Shown: positions 34,181 to 46,000 of the stretch, in pieces
Position numbering within the stretch: the first letter of the stretch is position 1
Layout: every line of letters starts with the position of its first letter
NCBI RefSeq assembly: GCF_042100115.1
Contig: NC_091275.1
Span: forward strand, 1,116,001 to 1,180,000
Source of the DNA: Alternaria dauci
Taxonomy: Eukaryota > Ascomycota > Dothideomycetes > Pleosporales > Pleosporaceae
Length of the DNA stretch: 64,000 nt
Direction of reading: 5' to 3'
Notes under the pieces: generated by a model
What the model was told of the DNA's origin: nothing
Seen by the model: only the letters and a program-made list of their open reading frames with translations
Databases searched by the model: none
Position numbers and translations under genes: made by a program

Positions 34181-35014
34181 ATGAGCCTAGAGTTGATACA
34201 TCGGGCTGATAAACGGAAACTGTCCCAGGAGCAGGGTATAGACATTCCCCGCATATCAAAAGTTGGAGAGGAAGATGCGGACAAGCAAAAGATTATGGCT
34301 AAGAGAAGGAACATGGGAGGGAGACACGTCGGAAGTAAGGTTCTCAGGGAAGACGACGGCGTGGTATGCTCATCGGCCAAAGGTGAGGCGTCGAACTGGC
34401 CTGGCTTCTCCCATCACCAACCGCGACGCGATAGCTTATCCGAAAGCTCACCACCACCCATGGTCATTCCAAGAGGCCCGAGAGCCGCCCAGTATGCGCC
34501 CCCCTCCTCCTCGTCTCTTATCAACGTCTTCGAACTCCTAACGCCCCGTAACCGCGGTCTCTCCGTCCGCGAGATCCAAGAGCTCGCTGTCCTACAAACC
34601 CGAGTCGACAATGCTATAGCTGGTACTGGGCCATCGCTCCGAATCCTACTCAACATACCCAAGTCGATACAACTGCACGTACAACAAAAGCAAAGGGTGT
34701 ATGATGCCCAGAAGCTTCTCGATATGGCTGTTCTTGAAAGCAAAGTGCAGGGACAGGGCGGATGTGGAAGCATTATGAAAGCGACTCCTTCAATATCTAC
34801 ATCTCATCATGATGGTCGATCGCAGCGCGATAGTGATGGCTGGACAATCCTTACGCTACCACCGCTATCTCTTGCCGACACAATAGAGGGTTCTCTCGTA
34901 GCGAGGTCTATGTGGGTGGAAACGAACAGTCTCCTGGCACAGTTGAAGAGAGAAAGAGTGAAGATCTCTTTTAGTGCGGCGGATCGCGAGACCTTGAGGA
35001 TTGATACATGGTAA
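34181..35014 (+). CDS. Hypothetical protein A, paralogue of the next gene
   Basis: A single exon of 277 aa with a TATA-like site about 100 bp upstream. The N-terminal 110 residues are charged and disordered (Lys/Arg-rich, then Ser/Pro-rich). Residues 112-180 form a compact domain (LINVFELLTPRNRGLS, LAVLQTRVDNAIAGTGP, ILLNIPKSIQLHV) that aligns without gaps to residues 244-314 of the product encoded at 35982-37082. The C-terminal part is moderately hydrophobic with no motif. I do not recognise the family. The clear similarity to the neighbour supports that both are real genes. The stop is followed by nearly 1 kb of non-coding DNA. Confidence 0.7.
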   Translation: MSLELIHRADKRKLSQEQGIDIPRISKVGEEDADKQKIMAKRRNMGGRHVGSKVLREDDGVVCSSAKGEASNWPGFSHHQPRRDSLSESSPPPMVIPRGPRAAQYAPPSSSSLINVFELLTPRNRGLSVREIQELAVLQTRVDNAIAGTGPSLRILLNIPKSIQLHVQQKQRVYDAQKLLDMAVLESKVQGQGGCGSIMKATPSISTSHHDGRSQRDSDGWTILTLPPLSLADTIEGSLVARSMWVETNSLLAQLKRERVKISFSAADRETLRIDTW

Positions 35015-35981
35015 AGGGGAATGGAAGGACGCGATGGACAGGTGGGCGGCCCCTACTCTCATAGCGGTAACACCTAAGCCTGCCATATGCAAGGAGGACC
35101 GAACGGGTGTAAAGATGAATGGTCTTCTACTAACCCAGAGGGGCAGGTGCTTTGCAGTCTTTGGCAACAGAACTCTGCCATCTACTTGGTCTGCATTTAG
35201 CGTGGTTTCTTTCTACTTTATGACTCGCATCGCGCTTTGTTTGCAGAATACTACGGCATATCGGGGTGTAGCGGAAATCAAAGAACCTTAGAAGTCGTGC
35301 ATACTTGCGAGTGGTTCATGTCCGAATACAGTATTTTCATCCCACCCCATTATATCAGGCTTTAAAAAGGTGGGGCATCTTGAGGGGCATGCGAGCCTTG
35401 CTTAGAAAAGGTATGGACTTGAAAATTAGTGCCGCGGAGCCGGCCTGGGGTCATGAACAATGCCAGAAAAGATCCAGAACGTGAAAGCAATATCACTAAG
35501 ACTGACACGATAGCAAAACGATTGAGTCGCCTGACACAGAATCTGTAAGGTTACGCCAAAGTAAGAAAAGGCGGAATGCAGATGTGCCGCAGTGGCGTAC
35601 CTTACAGCGAGAACTCGCGATGCTCAAGGCGTGGTTTCGTCACGACTTTGCATCGTAGAACATCAAAAACTGTGGTGTCCGACTGCGCGCCCCGAGAAGG
35701 TTTCATTTCACGATTCTGTTTCAGCAGAATCACCATCCCAGAAGCTGCAGCTATGGGTTTTGGCGTGTGGGTTTCATAACCAACCTCCTCTTTCCCCCTC
35801 ACATCTCCCCGCTGTTCCTGGTTCGCTAGCGTGTCCATCGCGTGAAATTGGTTACGCGCAAGGAACGCCGCGTCGCTTCACGTCTTGGAGGAGCAAAAGG
35901 CTCACCACCAACAAGAAAGCACCGTTCTCAGTAACCGCGTTCCTTTTCGCAAGCAACGTGCCGCAAGTCCAGACGAACCCA
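35015..35981. other. Spacer between paralogues A and B
   Basis: About 970 bp. The frame of paralogue B remains open upstream of its ATG back to about 35592, but that part lacks an ATG and resembles no protein. It could hide an upstream exon. I see nothing else. Confidence 0.4.
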
Positions 35982-36254
35982 ATGCATTCTTCTGTACAAT
36001 CTCCTCCATATACAGCTGCTGTGCAGCAGATGGTAGGCCAGCCAACAGCACGGGGTGTACGGGGTGTACGGGGAAAGGACAAGAAGCAGAGATACCGGAA
36101 GTCGAAAGTGGAACTGCAACGCGAGAAACTCGCACTCCTCAGAGACCAAGCGACCAACGGTGCGTGTTCAGACGCAAAACTGCCGGCTGTGACCAAGGGT
36201 CCAAATGCGCGCCTTCCTGCAAACCCAAGGTACAGCAACAGCAACAGCAACAGC

Positions 36255-36289
<35 letters not shown>

Positions 36290-37082
36290 CGCCATACCTA
36301 CTTGCATGCCAACGAAATCGTTCGCCGAATGGTTCAACTCTCGAGTGATGCGCCCACGTATTCTACCTGATGAGCAACGGACGGCAGAGATGCAGGCACT
36401 CCAGGAAACTATGCCAGATCGACATTGGGTCCGCACAGACGACGTCCATTTTCTACAGCAGCTGATAGACGCCAAAAGAGAGCGGAAGGCCATGGAGGGA
36501 GGAGTGCCGAAGGTGCCGAAGAACAAGACCGCTGCGAGAAACAAGAGAAGGAGGTTGGCGAAGCGCTATCAAGCCCGGCAAGGCGTTGCACAAGCCGTCG
36601 TCATCAAGACCGAGTCCATTGACGGCAGCCCAGACTTGGGGTGCGACTCCGCCTACTGCGGCGCATCAAAGCCCCCAAATCGCCGAGCATGGACTGGGCC
36701 CAAGACAAACAGTATCATCGACATTGTCAGATTGTGCACCTATCCTGGACAGACTATCAAGCCAAGTTCATTCACCAGACTCTTCACCCTCCAGCAGAGA
36801 ATCGATGCAGCCGTCAATGACAACGGTCCTCTCAGAAACATCCTACGCAACCTGCCACGAGACATCACCTTGACCGTCGAGCGAAGAGAAGCCATCTGGG
36901 TGGCACAGGGCAAGCTCAATCGGATAGTTGACGAACGACGACGCGTGCGCAGACTACAGAATATCGACCGCTACCTTTCATCCCATCGCCGGATTCCGAC
37001 TGACCGCTACGTTCCGGGCGTCCCCTACAATCCCGTTCCGCACATGCTGGCCATGAGGGTGTTGTCAGGACAAGTGGCATAG
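35982..37082 (+). CDS. Hypothetical protein B with poly-Asn tract, paralogue of A
   Basis: A single exon of 366 aa from the first in-frame ATG (MHSSVQSPPYTAAVQQMVGQ). Regions in order: a basic stretch with a short repeat GVRGVRGKDKK; a Ser-Asn then Asn homopolymer (residues about 87-104) from an AAC repeat; a charged helical part (FLQQLIDAKRERKAMEGG, then AARNKRRRLAKRY, a likely nuclear-localisation patch); and the shared domain at 244-314 (FTLQQRIDAAVNDNGP, NILRNLPRDITLTV). A basic C-terminus follows (DERRRVRRLQN). Compared with protein A the N-terminus is longer and more basic. Function is unknown. The basic patches suggest nucleic-acid or nuclear contact, but this is only inference. Confidence 0.7.
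36233..36292. repeat. (AGC/AAC)n-AAC microsatellite
   Basis: AACAGC repeats pass into an uninterrupted AAC run. In the frame of protein B it encodes Ser-Asn then poly-Asn. Such tracts change length easily, so it is a likely polymorphic site. Confidence 0.9.
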
Positions 37083-37687
37083 TGGTGTGGACATTGGCCT
37101 GTTGAATTCTCGCTGGATGAACTACAAATGAGAATATGCCAGACCCTGCGAAGCAGTGAGTACCACCCGAATCCTAGAGGCAGATTTGTGTTTGCGATTG
37201 CATCTCGCATGGTGAATGAGCACAGTATGGGTCTCACCTCTCTTCCAACATGTCTGACGCCGGATCGCGGGACAAGTTTATAGCAAGCTCGCTATTTAGA
37301 GCAAGATCATGATTCACTTCTTCTAGAGTAAAGCCATTGAGATTACACAAAGACACTGTTCCATCCCAGAATACGTGATTATCAGCATAAGCGCCAAAAG
37401 GCTGAATACTCTACGAAGGAGCTGCTTCATCCTATGCTATAACGTATGTATTATAACCTACCCAATGGCATACTCTATCACATTCTCAAAGTCTGTCCAT
37501 GTTGATGAGTATGTATGGCACAGTGATATTGGTTTCACGACTGTCATGACAAAAAGAGCTACCTGTGCAGCATGATGATGCCTATACTACGACCCGTTTT
37601 GAGATCAGAGGAGCGATGATAGTACAAGTCCAGAAACGCTGGGCGAAGAAAGAACACACGGTTCAAAGTCCCGCACACGTCCCCAAA
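37083..37687. other. Convergent intergenic region
   Basis: About 600 bp between the stops of protein B (+) and the SH-repeat gene (-). It is AT-rich around 37400-37560. No frame of interest. Confidence 0.5.
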
Positions 37688-39376
37688 CTACCTCCTTGAA
37701 GACCTCACCTCAAAGACGTCAACCTCGCGGTCATATGCGGGCAAGCTCTTCCCCTTCCTCCCCGACGCCAAACTAGCACTCCTCCTGCTGCCCTTTGAAG
37801 CAGCAAAGCCAAGTCCACTATCCCTGCGACTTCCTGGCTGCTCGATGACCTCGACGATATCCTCTTCATGCTTGAGTTCACGAACCTCATGGTCATCCGA
37901 GAGATGCTTGATGAGGGCCTTGACATCGCCGCAGACCGTGTCCGATTCAGCGTATTTGGAGCATATGACGCAGCAGTATTGGCCGTCGGGACCATCGCGG
38001 TGGCACTTGACGACAAAACGGTTCTGGACCTGGAAGGTTCGCTCCGTATCGCCAGCCCATTTGGATATCTCCCATGCTTTTCCCGGTGAGAGGTGGAGCG
38101 CGCCCTTGCAGTGTGGACAGTACGGGTCCCTTTCTGATGTTATGCTAGGAGCTAGTTGCTGGGTGGGATATCGTTGGAGGTCGTAGGCGTACACGCAGTA
38201 TAGATTGTTAGACCCTGACGCTACGGTGGGGCCTGTCATCGAAGTCGCATCAGCGATAGAGGGCTCTGGTTCGACGTTGTCACGCCATGTGAGTACCGTC
38301 GTATTAACAGGGCTGCTACTTCGTACGTGCGAAGTCCGAGACCGTGGTTCATGCTTTACCAGAGCTGTGGAAGTCGAGCTGGGAGCAGTGGTACTGTGGG
38401 GAAGAGTCAAAGCACGAGATGGTGCATGGGACTGCACATGTGAAGGTGCATAAGACGGCGCATGGGATGGTGTATGAGATGGCGCGTGGGATCCTGTAAG
38501 GGATTTGGCCCGAGATCGCGTGCGAGATGTTGCGTTGGATGGCGCTCGAGAGGGTACGCGAGAGGTATGGTGGGAGGCAGCGTGTGATGGTGCATGAGAA
38601 GTATGGTGAGAAGATACGTGGGATGGCGCATGGGTTGGGCTTGAGCGGGCCGTGAACGAATGCATCGACCGTGGTGTGAGTGGCCGTTCATCTTGTTGAC
38701 GTTCTTGCAACGCAGCCAGTATCTCGACACAGGTTGCAGCAGCTACCTTTGACGCTGTGTTGATGCTGGCCAGTTGATTTGCGATAGGCTCACCGGAGGT
38801 GGGTCCATAGAGGAATGTCGTCACCAACACGCTCTGAAGAGTGATGATTTGTGACTGGAGGGCTGTATGCGCAATCACTGTTACGTGTCCTGTTAGCCGA
38901 CTGATCTAGATGGAGTTCCCAGAAGTATGGTGTGTGTTGTTCGAGATGCAGCAACGTTGTTGGGCGTAAGCAGCAAAGCTGTCTACCTGATCACACCATA
39001 AGAAAGAGCAAGCTTACCATCGCCCTCGGCAAATTCAACTCCAATGCTCTGATACCCAATATCGAATTGCCGTGTGACTACCGCCTTGTCCGTAACAATA
39101 GCTTCATCGCTTCCCAGGCGTTCATCTTTCACGTACTCGATTCTCCTGGAGGCAGGGTAGCCTTTACTGCGTAGATTCTGTTCATAGTCCCTCTGCTCCT
39201 TGACTGTGAGGGTCTCGTACAGATCCCTTGTGGCATCGAAGACATCCAAGAGTGTGTACACCAGGGCTTGCACAACGTGCGCAGGATCGACGGTAGGGTT
39301 CTGTGTGGCATCAGTACATGTGAACATACGATATGTCGTTGCATACGGGCCGAATACAGCTTACAGCGATACTCAT
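37688..39376 (-). CDS. Ser-His-Ala-Pro repeat, Cys/His-rich hypothetical protein
   Basis: My preferred model has three exons: 39376-39365 (a 12-bp micro-exon MSIA), 39300-39018 and 38877-37688, giving 494 aa. The introns are 64 and 140 bp. The alternative start is ATG 39327 without the first intron. The N-terminal 160 residues are helical (VVQALVYTLLDVFDATRDLY). Residues about 181-252 carry imperfect SHAP-type repeats (HAPSHTPSHAPSYAPSH). The C-terminal half has CPHC at 352-355, then CVIC (401-404) with H423 and H428 behind it, a likely zinc-binding unit of the fungal C2H2 type. It ends in a Ser/Arg-rich tail. The family is not known to me. The zinc role is inferred from spacing. Confidence 0.7.
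38415..38640. repeat. 12-bp imperfect minisatellite in the SH-repeat gene
   Basis: On the plus strand, units resembling GATGGYGCRTGRGA recur with 12-bp spacing, interrupted by diverged units. In frame they encode the S-H-A-P repeats of the product. Unit divergence suggests age, yet copy number may still vary. Confidence 0.75.
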
Positions 39377-40798
39377 CGTGAATCCTGCAGTTTACTTTGT
39401 TCTCTCGTGATCCTGTTTTCCCAGATATAAGACCAGGCCAGCCTGACTCGTAGCGAAAAGGAGAAAAGTGGTCCGGACTGGATAGCTTAAAAGGAACGTA
39501 GCCCTAGAGCCCGACTCTAGGCACCACAAGGGTCTTGCTACGAACGCCCCACGCCTCACACTCAGACCCCTTCAATAAGCTCCGCAACAAATGCTTTCCC
39601 CACCCAAGCCCTACTCTTGTGAATTGCCTCATGCTTGATGATGGCTTGTACAGCTGGCACCGCGCCATTGGTGCCCTTCTGATGATCTGATTGGAATCCA
39701 TACGGCTACGGGCCGCGCCAGGAACATACCCGCATGGAGCTTGACGTCATTGTCAGGTGTAGCACCATTGGGACAAAGTGTGGGTGTGACATGCATACAG
39801 CCCGCGGGGTGGATGCATCGTATTACTTCTCTGGGTCGGAGTGGGTATGATAAGAGCCAAATGCGGGTATAACGGGTTGTGTCATACTCAAACGGTCCAT
39901 CGTAGAGTGAGTTTTGCCCACAGCCTCGAAATCCTATTTTTCATCAGAGCCAAGCATCGTGGAAGCGGTCAGAGCAGTCGGACTATTGAAGTGACTGTGT
40001 TGTGCATGTGCTTCATCGCAGCATTGGAACACGCGCTTGGGGAATGCGGTGTCGGAACACGTCATCGGGGATTCAAGAAGCTCAGTGCGCGATCAGCTAC
40101 GCGCTTCCCGCGACGAGTGCTCGGGTGGTACGAAGACGGCCCTTCTCGATCGGGGCTTTGTTTTGGGCGCCATCGTGCAATCTGGAGCGAAAGTAACTGT
40201 GTGACTATGGGCTGGGATCGTGGCGGCTCTTCATCATCGCCGGTCGCTAGCGTGACGCTAGTGCCTCATGTCACTGGTTGTCCCATTGTGGAGCTCAACC
40301 ACTGGAAGTCCTAATATCCACGTGCTTCTCCATGTTAAATCAACATATGTGTGGAGTACTGACCAGGGTGCGTGGCATAGATGTAAGGACAATATATGCA
40401 CATCAGATTTGCTTACGATTTTGCGTGGTACAGATACAGTCAGTTGATACCCCCAAAAAGACATCTAGACAGCGAGATTCATGCCATCTTATTGCACAGT
40501 CAATCTACAACTAACTTCTGAAGGTCAAATCTCCGAGACACTGTCGTGGAATCCCCCGCTTCACCGTAATGCAGAGTCATGTTCGCCCAGCATCGAGCGG
40601 TGAGTCCAAAGTCGACAGCAACTCACCAGCTCGAAGACACCGAGACCAAGCCCGAGACCAAGTCCGCCATACTGAACACTCTGGAATGGCTTACGAAGAA
40701 GCTCACTTTAGTATTCGATCGTCATAGTGGAGCATGCCACCAATGCTAATCGTATACCAAAAGCGAGCTTCTCCGTACGTTCTCAGGACCCCCCTGCT
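39377..40798. other. Intergenic region without supported genes
   Basis: About 1.4 kb. A plus frame of 157 aa (39841-40314) has no motif and an odd Cys/Gly/Arg-rich composition, so I do not call it. No repeat or RNA gene is seen. It contains the upstream region of the SH-repeat gene and the 3' flank of the transporter gene. Confidence 0.5.
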
Positions 40799-42600
40799 TC
40801 ACTCTTCGGCTACCTCAGGCTCAACACTCCTGCTCTTGCCATCCTCTAGACTCTTCTCTTTGATGAACCACGCAAATATAGCGCTCCCAGCAACAAGGAC
40901 GATACCCACGCATAACGCCGCCCGAGTAGCCCGTCCATAACAATCCTTGACGATGCTCTTCAATGCCGGCTCTAGGCCCCTGTAGTAAGCCAATCCAGCT
41001 CTGACACGCTCTGCAATCTCGGCCGCATCGTCACCCTGCAGCTTCTCTTGGAGGGATTTGCGAAGGGTCTGGTTAAACGCGGTTGCGCACATGGAGACAC
41101 CAAAGACGGACCCGAGAGAACGGAACAGGTACGAACAAGCGGTGGCGACGGCTTGGTCAGTATGCGAGGCATTTGCGATGAGCCCGATGAGGGTAGTCGT
41201 GACGCCTATGCCGTTACTGAAAGCGCATATACATGTTGCCACCACCATAGCCGGTAAGCTCTCCGTGACGAGTCCAGCGAATAGGAGGATCAATGACAAA
41301 CCGATTGTCAAATTCGTGTAGGCCATCACAGTGATCCAGTAGTACTTCGCTGTACGCCTCATGTAGATGCCGCTGAAAAGCGAGCCGCTGACGCCGAAGA
41401 TGATAGATGGAACAAGGAATAGCCCAGCTTTCGAAGCACTGTAATCGCCCATGACCTGCAAGTAGAGTGGTATGAAGAACAGTGCCGCCAGCCATCCTCC
41501 AAAGGAAAAGAAGTTGCAAAGATAGCATGCGAAGAGTGTCTTGTTAAGGATGATGCGGCCGGGAGCGAACGGATGACTCGCCACGTACTTTTCGACAAGC
41601 ACGAAGATGACGAATAACGGCGTAGAAGCAAGACCGGCGATAGTAATGGGGTCGTTCCAGGACACATTTGAGCCGCGGTCGAGACCGATGAGTAACCCAA
41701 AAACGGCAAAGATCAGGATCACCGCGCCTAGGAAGTCAATCTTCTTCATCTTCTCTTTCCAATGCGAGTGGTCTTGCTTTGGAAGCTCCACTACCAGCGC
41801 TACAGCGATGAAGGCCATGGCACACATGGGGCCCTGTGCCAGGAACGCCCACCTCCATCCAATGCTGTCTGCCAGTAATCCGCCGAGGGGCGCACCAGCA
41901 GAAGCACCGAAAGCGTACACGAGGTTGACGTAACCCTGCCATTGCCCTCGCTCTCGTAAACTCACAATGTCGCTCAGAAGTATGCTGGTACACACACTCA
42001 TGCCGCCGCCACCTATGCCAGCGAAAGCTCGTGCAACAACGAGCTCACCAATGTTCCTTGCAAGACCACAGCACACGCTCCCAATCCCAAAGATGAGGTA
42101 CGCGGACAGCAGACATTGCTTTCTACCAAATATATCCGAAAGCTTTCCGTAGAGGGGCTGAAAAGCGGATAGTGTAAGGAAGTAGCCCGTTGCGATCCAG
42201 GACGTAGAGGATAGAGCGTGCAGGTCGGTTCCGATGGTGCCATATGTCGTTATGACGAGGGTCTGGTCGGCCGATGAGAGGAAGACCTACTTGCTGGTCA
42301 GCTTCGGGTATTTGCAGATTCCAGATACGAGACAGGCATGGAAAAGCTTACTCCGATAGCGATTGCTGGAAAGATATACTTCATTCGCTTTCGCAGTTCC
42401 GGCAGGCCCTGGTGCTTGAACGCATCACCGTGGCTGACCTGTCGCTCGATATCTCCTCCATCGTCAGCATGCACGCCTTCCGGTGCGATACCAGTCTGTA
42501 CATCGATGGCCTGCGTGTCGCCCGCGAGTTTTGGTAGAAGTGGTGAGGTTTCGCTAATAGATTCGATAGGTTGATCCTGGCGCGAAATATCTGGGATCAT
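40799..42600 (-). CDS. MFS multidrug/basic amino acid transporter, 14-TMS type
   Basis: Two exons (42600-42352 and 42286-40799; 65-bp intron) give 578 aa. A hydrophilic N-terminus of about 75 residues is followed by 14 hydrophobic segments, as in the DHA2-type drug:H+ antiporters and the related Fnx1/Vba vacuolar basic amino acid permeases. The splice restores the first helix and the conserved ADQTLVITTYGTIGTDL. Motif A is GKLSDIFGRK, and motif C-like glycines occur in LVYAFGASAGAPLGGLLAD. The loop GLDRGSNVSWNDP and the late helices are typical of Fnx1-like members. The substrate is unknown. The tail is acidic (VEPEVAEE). It is not next to a metabolic gene set, so I see no hint of a dedicated cargo. 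Confidence 0.9.
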
Positions 42601-43041
42601 GGCGGCGGGTCAGGGTCGTGCATGCAACTTCGGACCGTTGAGAGCTTGAATTTCCGAAATGCAAAGTCGGATAGAGCTACATTACGGCTCACATTTAGAT
42701 TCTTTACGGCAATATCTTTTCACGGCAATAATTTGTAAGCTTCACGCATGGTTGCTATGACAGCTCTTCCGCCGCGTCATGTCCGTGAGTGGGGCCACAT
42801 GAGATAGGCAGGTGGTTTCAATATGTCACGGGACACCGCGTTGAGCGAACGCGTTGAGTGAACATGGAAGGATCGATTGCAGCATAAGTGAGAACTTTAT
42901 TGTACACGATCGACTACACTAGCTATGCGACATCCGCAAATCAGACGATGCCTGAAAAAGGCAAAAGGCATTGTATGCCGAGTTCGTGAAAGATGACCAT
43001 CATTAGACGCAGCGGAGTCGTTGCGCTTGCATTCGGAAAGA
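42601..43041. other. Intergenic region
   Basis: 441 bp between the transporter promoter side and the SMC1 stop. I see nothing in it. Confidence 0.5.
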
Positions 43042-46000
43042 TTACGCAGGTTGGTATCTCCTCAACTGCGATAGCGTTAGCAAATGTTTTTTTTTCTGCG
43101 CAAAAGAAGCAACTTACGTCTAGACTGAGGTACTTGCTCGTCATCTTGCTTTGATCCCGCATAACACCAACCAGCGTCTCACTCTCCTGGAAGAAGCCTG
43201 CCTTCAAGGAGATGACAATAAACTGCATACCAGGACTAGCATGTTCGCGCACGTACTTGGCCACCCGGCTGACATTGACATTGTCCAGTGCAGCGTCGAC
43301 CTCGTCGAGGACGAAGAACGGCGAAGGCTGATAGCTGTGAATCGCAAACAGTAGAGCCAGTGCGGCAATGGTCTTCTCGCCGCCTGACAGATGCTCCATA
43401 TCGCGGAAACGCTTCAGTGGCGGCATGGCGTGGTATTTGAGACCTGCTAGATACGGCTCTGTGCTGTCCTCCATGTCGAGGTAGGCTTGCCCGCCGAGCG
43501 GGAACTGAGGCGATTTGGTCAGATCCTTGTAGGTGCCGCCAATATTCTCGGAAATGTGGTTGAAAGCCTTCATGAACAGATCGTAGCGCTTCGTCTTGAC
43601 TTCCTCAAACGCCTTCTTTGCAGCTGCTGCACGCTTGCGTGTCTCAGCAAACGCCTCATCGACAGCCTTGAGACGCGTTTCTGTTGCAGCGAGACGCTCG
43701 GCGGCGCGCATGTTGGGTGTGGCCTTGTTGATATCGGTCTCGAGGTTCGTAATCACGTCAGTCAATTTGGATTCAGCAGCCTTGAGCTTCTGAGATTGTA
43801 CACGGTCATCTTGGTCGTCCTACACGATGTTAGCAAGGTTGCGGCAGAGGTCAGCCTCAGTACTTACAGTTTCGAGTATCTCGATAATTTCTGTCTTCAA
43901 CTCTTCGTCTAGCTCGTCAAAGTCGACTTCGATGCCGTAGTCATCAACTTCCGAAGGCTGTATTTGGGTCGAATCAGGATCCTCGTCAACATCCATAGCA
44001 TCCGCGTCCGGTCGCGGCATATCGGTCATCGGTAGCGACGTCAGTGGTTTTGAGTCTTCTGTAAGCGGAATCTTAATCTCATTTACTCGACACTCTTTGA
44101 GAATATTGTAGCGGTTCGTCGCGCTCGATTTGATCTTTGCATCTTCTTCGTCGACCTCTTTCAGCACATTCTTGACCTTTTCGTTGCGTTGGTCCAGGAT
44201 GCGTCGTGCCTCCTTGACAGCCGCCACTCGTTCAGCCAACTTCTGCTCCAAACGGCTTCGCTGGTCCTGTAGCGTTTCCAGTTCGGCCTGGAGGACGTCT
44301 CGGGCGCTTTGCAGTTCCTCTCGCTTGGCTTCAAGTTCAGTAATGTCGGCAGTCTTGCGCTTGATCTCCTCCTCTGCTTGCTTGAGGCGTTCTTCAACAC
44401 CTCGGTACGATGAGTCAACCTGCTTCATCAAATACTGAAGCCTGCTACGCTGCTTGCTGAACTCGAGGCGCTTCTCGGCTGCTTCTTGCTGGACCGTACC
44501 CTGTTGGGCTTCGTAGTCGCGTATAGACTCGTAGCCGAGCCGTTGGCAGAATGCGGCGAATACCTGATCATTGACCTGGTTCACTGAATCTTGGTAGCTC
44601 TCGAGCTCTGCTTCTCGGCTCTGTAACCGTTGTGCCTGCTTCTCGTAGTTAGGACGAACTCCCTTGAGCTCGCTCTTGTGGTGCGCCAGCTCCTTTTTCA
44701 AGCTCTCGATATTGCGTGCAAGTGCTCGGGCTTCCTCTTTGGCTCGAGCAATTTGCTCCTCCAAATCTAGTAGCTCGACTTGGAGAGCCTGTTCTTGGGT
44801 GTACTGTCGGTCTTGCTTGGGAAGGGCACGGAGCTCCTCCTCGAATCTGTTTTTCTTGTCTAGCAAAGCCTGGTAGGATCGCTCGTCCCATTGTTGTTCA
44901 CTCGAATCGTCATCGCGGTCAAGCTCACCACCCGTTTGTGTTCCACCCTTGCCGATGACACGCCCATCTAAAGTGACTGCTTTAACCTCGATGCGCCTTT
45001 GGTATCTGAGCTCTTTCGCGAGCTTCTCTGTGTTGCAGATCATTGTGTTACCGCAGGCCGCAGTCATTGCTCGCTCATGCTTGGGCTCGTAGTTGATACA
45101 GTCTATGGCAAGTCGCATGCCTTCGTGCATACCCTTCAGTTGAGGGTCTACCGCCTGGATCTGGATGGAGTCCAGTGGATTGAAAGACATGACTCCAATG
45201 CGTTCTGCCTTGAGGTATTCAATGCAGGATTTGGCAGTGGCTTCCGTGTCGACAATGACAGTATCCATCTGGTGTCCGAGCACACGACCGATGGCCTTGC
45301 GATACTTTTGCATCTTTGGTGTAATGAGATCCTTGTAACGACCGTGTACTTTCTCGGATCCGAAGCGGGTCTTCAAGCGATCAATGGTTCTGCGGGCCTC
45401 TTGCTGCTTCCTCGACTCTCGACGGCTGCCTTCGACAATGCTAAGTTGCTTCAGAACCTCCTGTAGCAGCTGGTTCTTCTCGTAGTATTGCATCTCGATC
45501 TGCTTTCGGTCGGCCTGAAGCCTGTCGAGTTCCTGCTGTTTGGCAGCTCTTGCACTTTCAAGATCCCTGATCTGTGTCTTTGAAGCCTGCTGGCGTTCCT
45601 CGAGCTTACTGGTGTCTGCATTCAGCTTCTCAATAGCTCTTTCGTGGCTTTCAACGCTCTGCTGGAGATTCCTGACTTGATCCCTGTCTGTCTCGACCTC
45701 GCGCTTGAGCTTGTCTATCTGCATCTGGTCTCCGTGTGTCCGCTTCGTAACTTCGCTGCGCAGTCGACCGTACTCTTGGAGATCCTGCTCGGAAAGCTCG
45801 CGTCCTTGATTCTGAGCAGCAGCCTTGTAGTCATCCTCCCACTTCTTTTCGGCCTTTTGCACCAGATCAAGATCCTTCTGGCACTTTTCGACAGCCTTCT
45901 TTTCCGCGTCGCGCTTCTTTCCGAGTTCGTCAAGTCTGCTTTCGTACTTTCGGCGCGTCTCGTTGGAGAGTCGGATCTTCTCCTCGATGGGTGCGAGCTC

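Noticed and set aside
35852..36544. Minus frame of 230 aa with a poly-Leu run
   Set aside because: It is the reverse complement of the AAC/Asn tract of protein B and is a shadow frame.
39841..40314. Plus frame of 157 aa in the 1.4-kb intergenic region
   Set aside because: It has an odd Cys/Gly/Arg-rich composition, no domain and no splice support.
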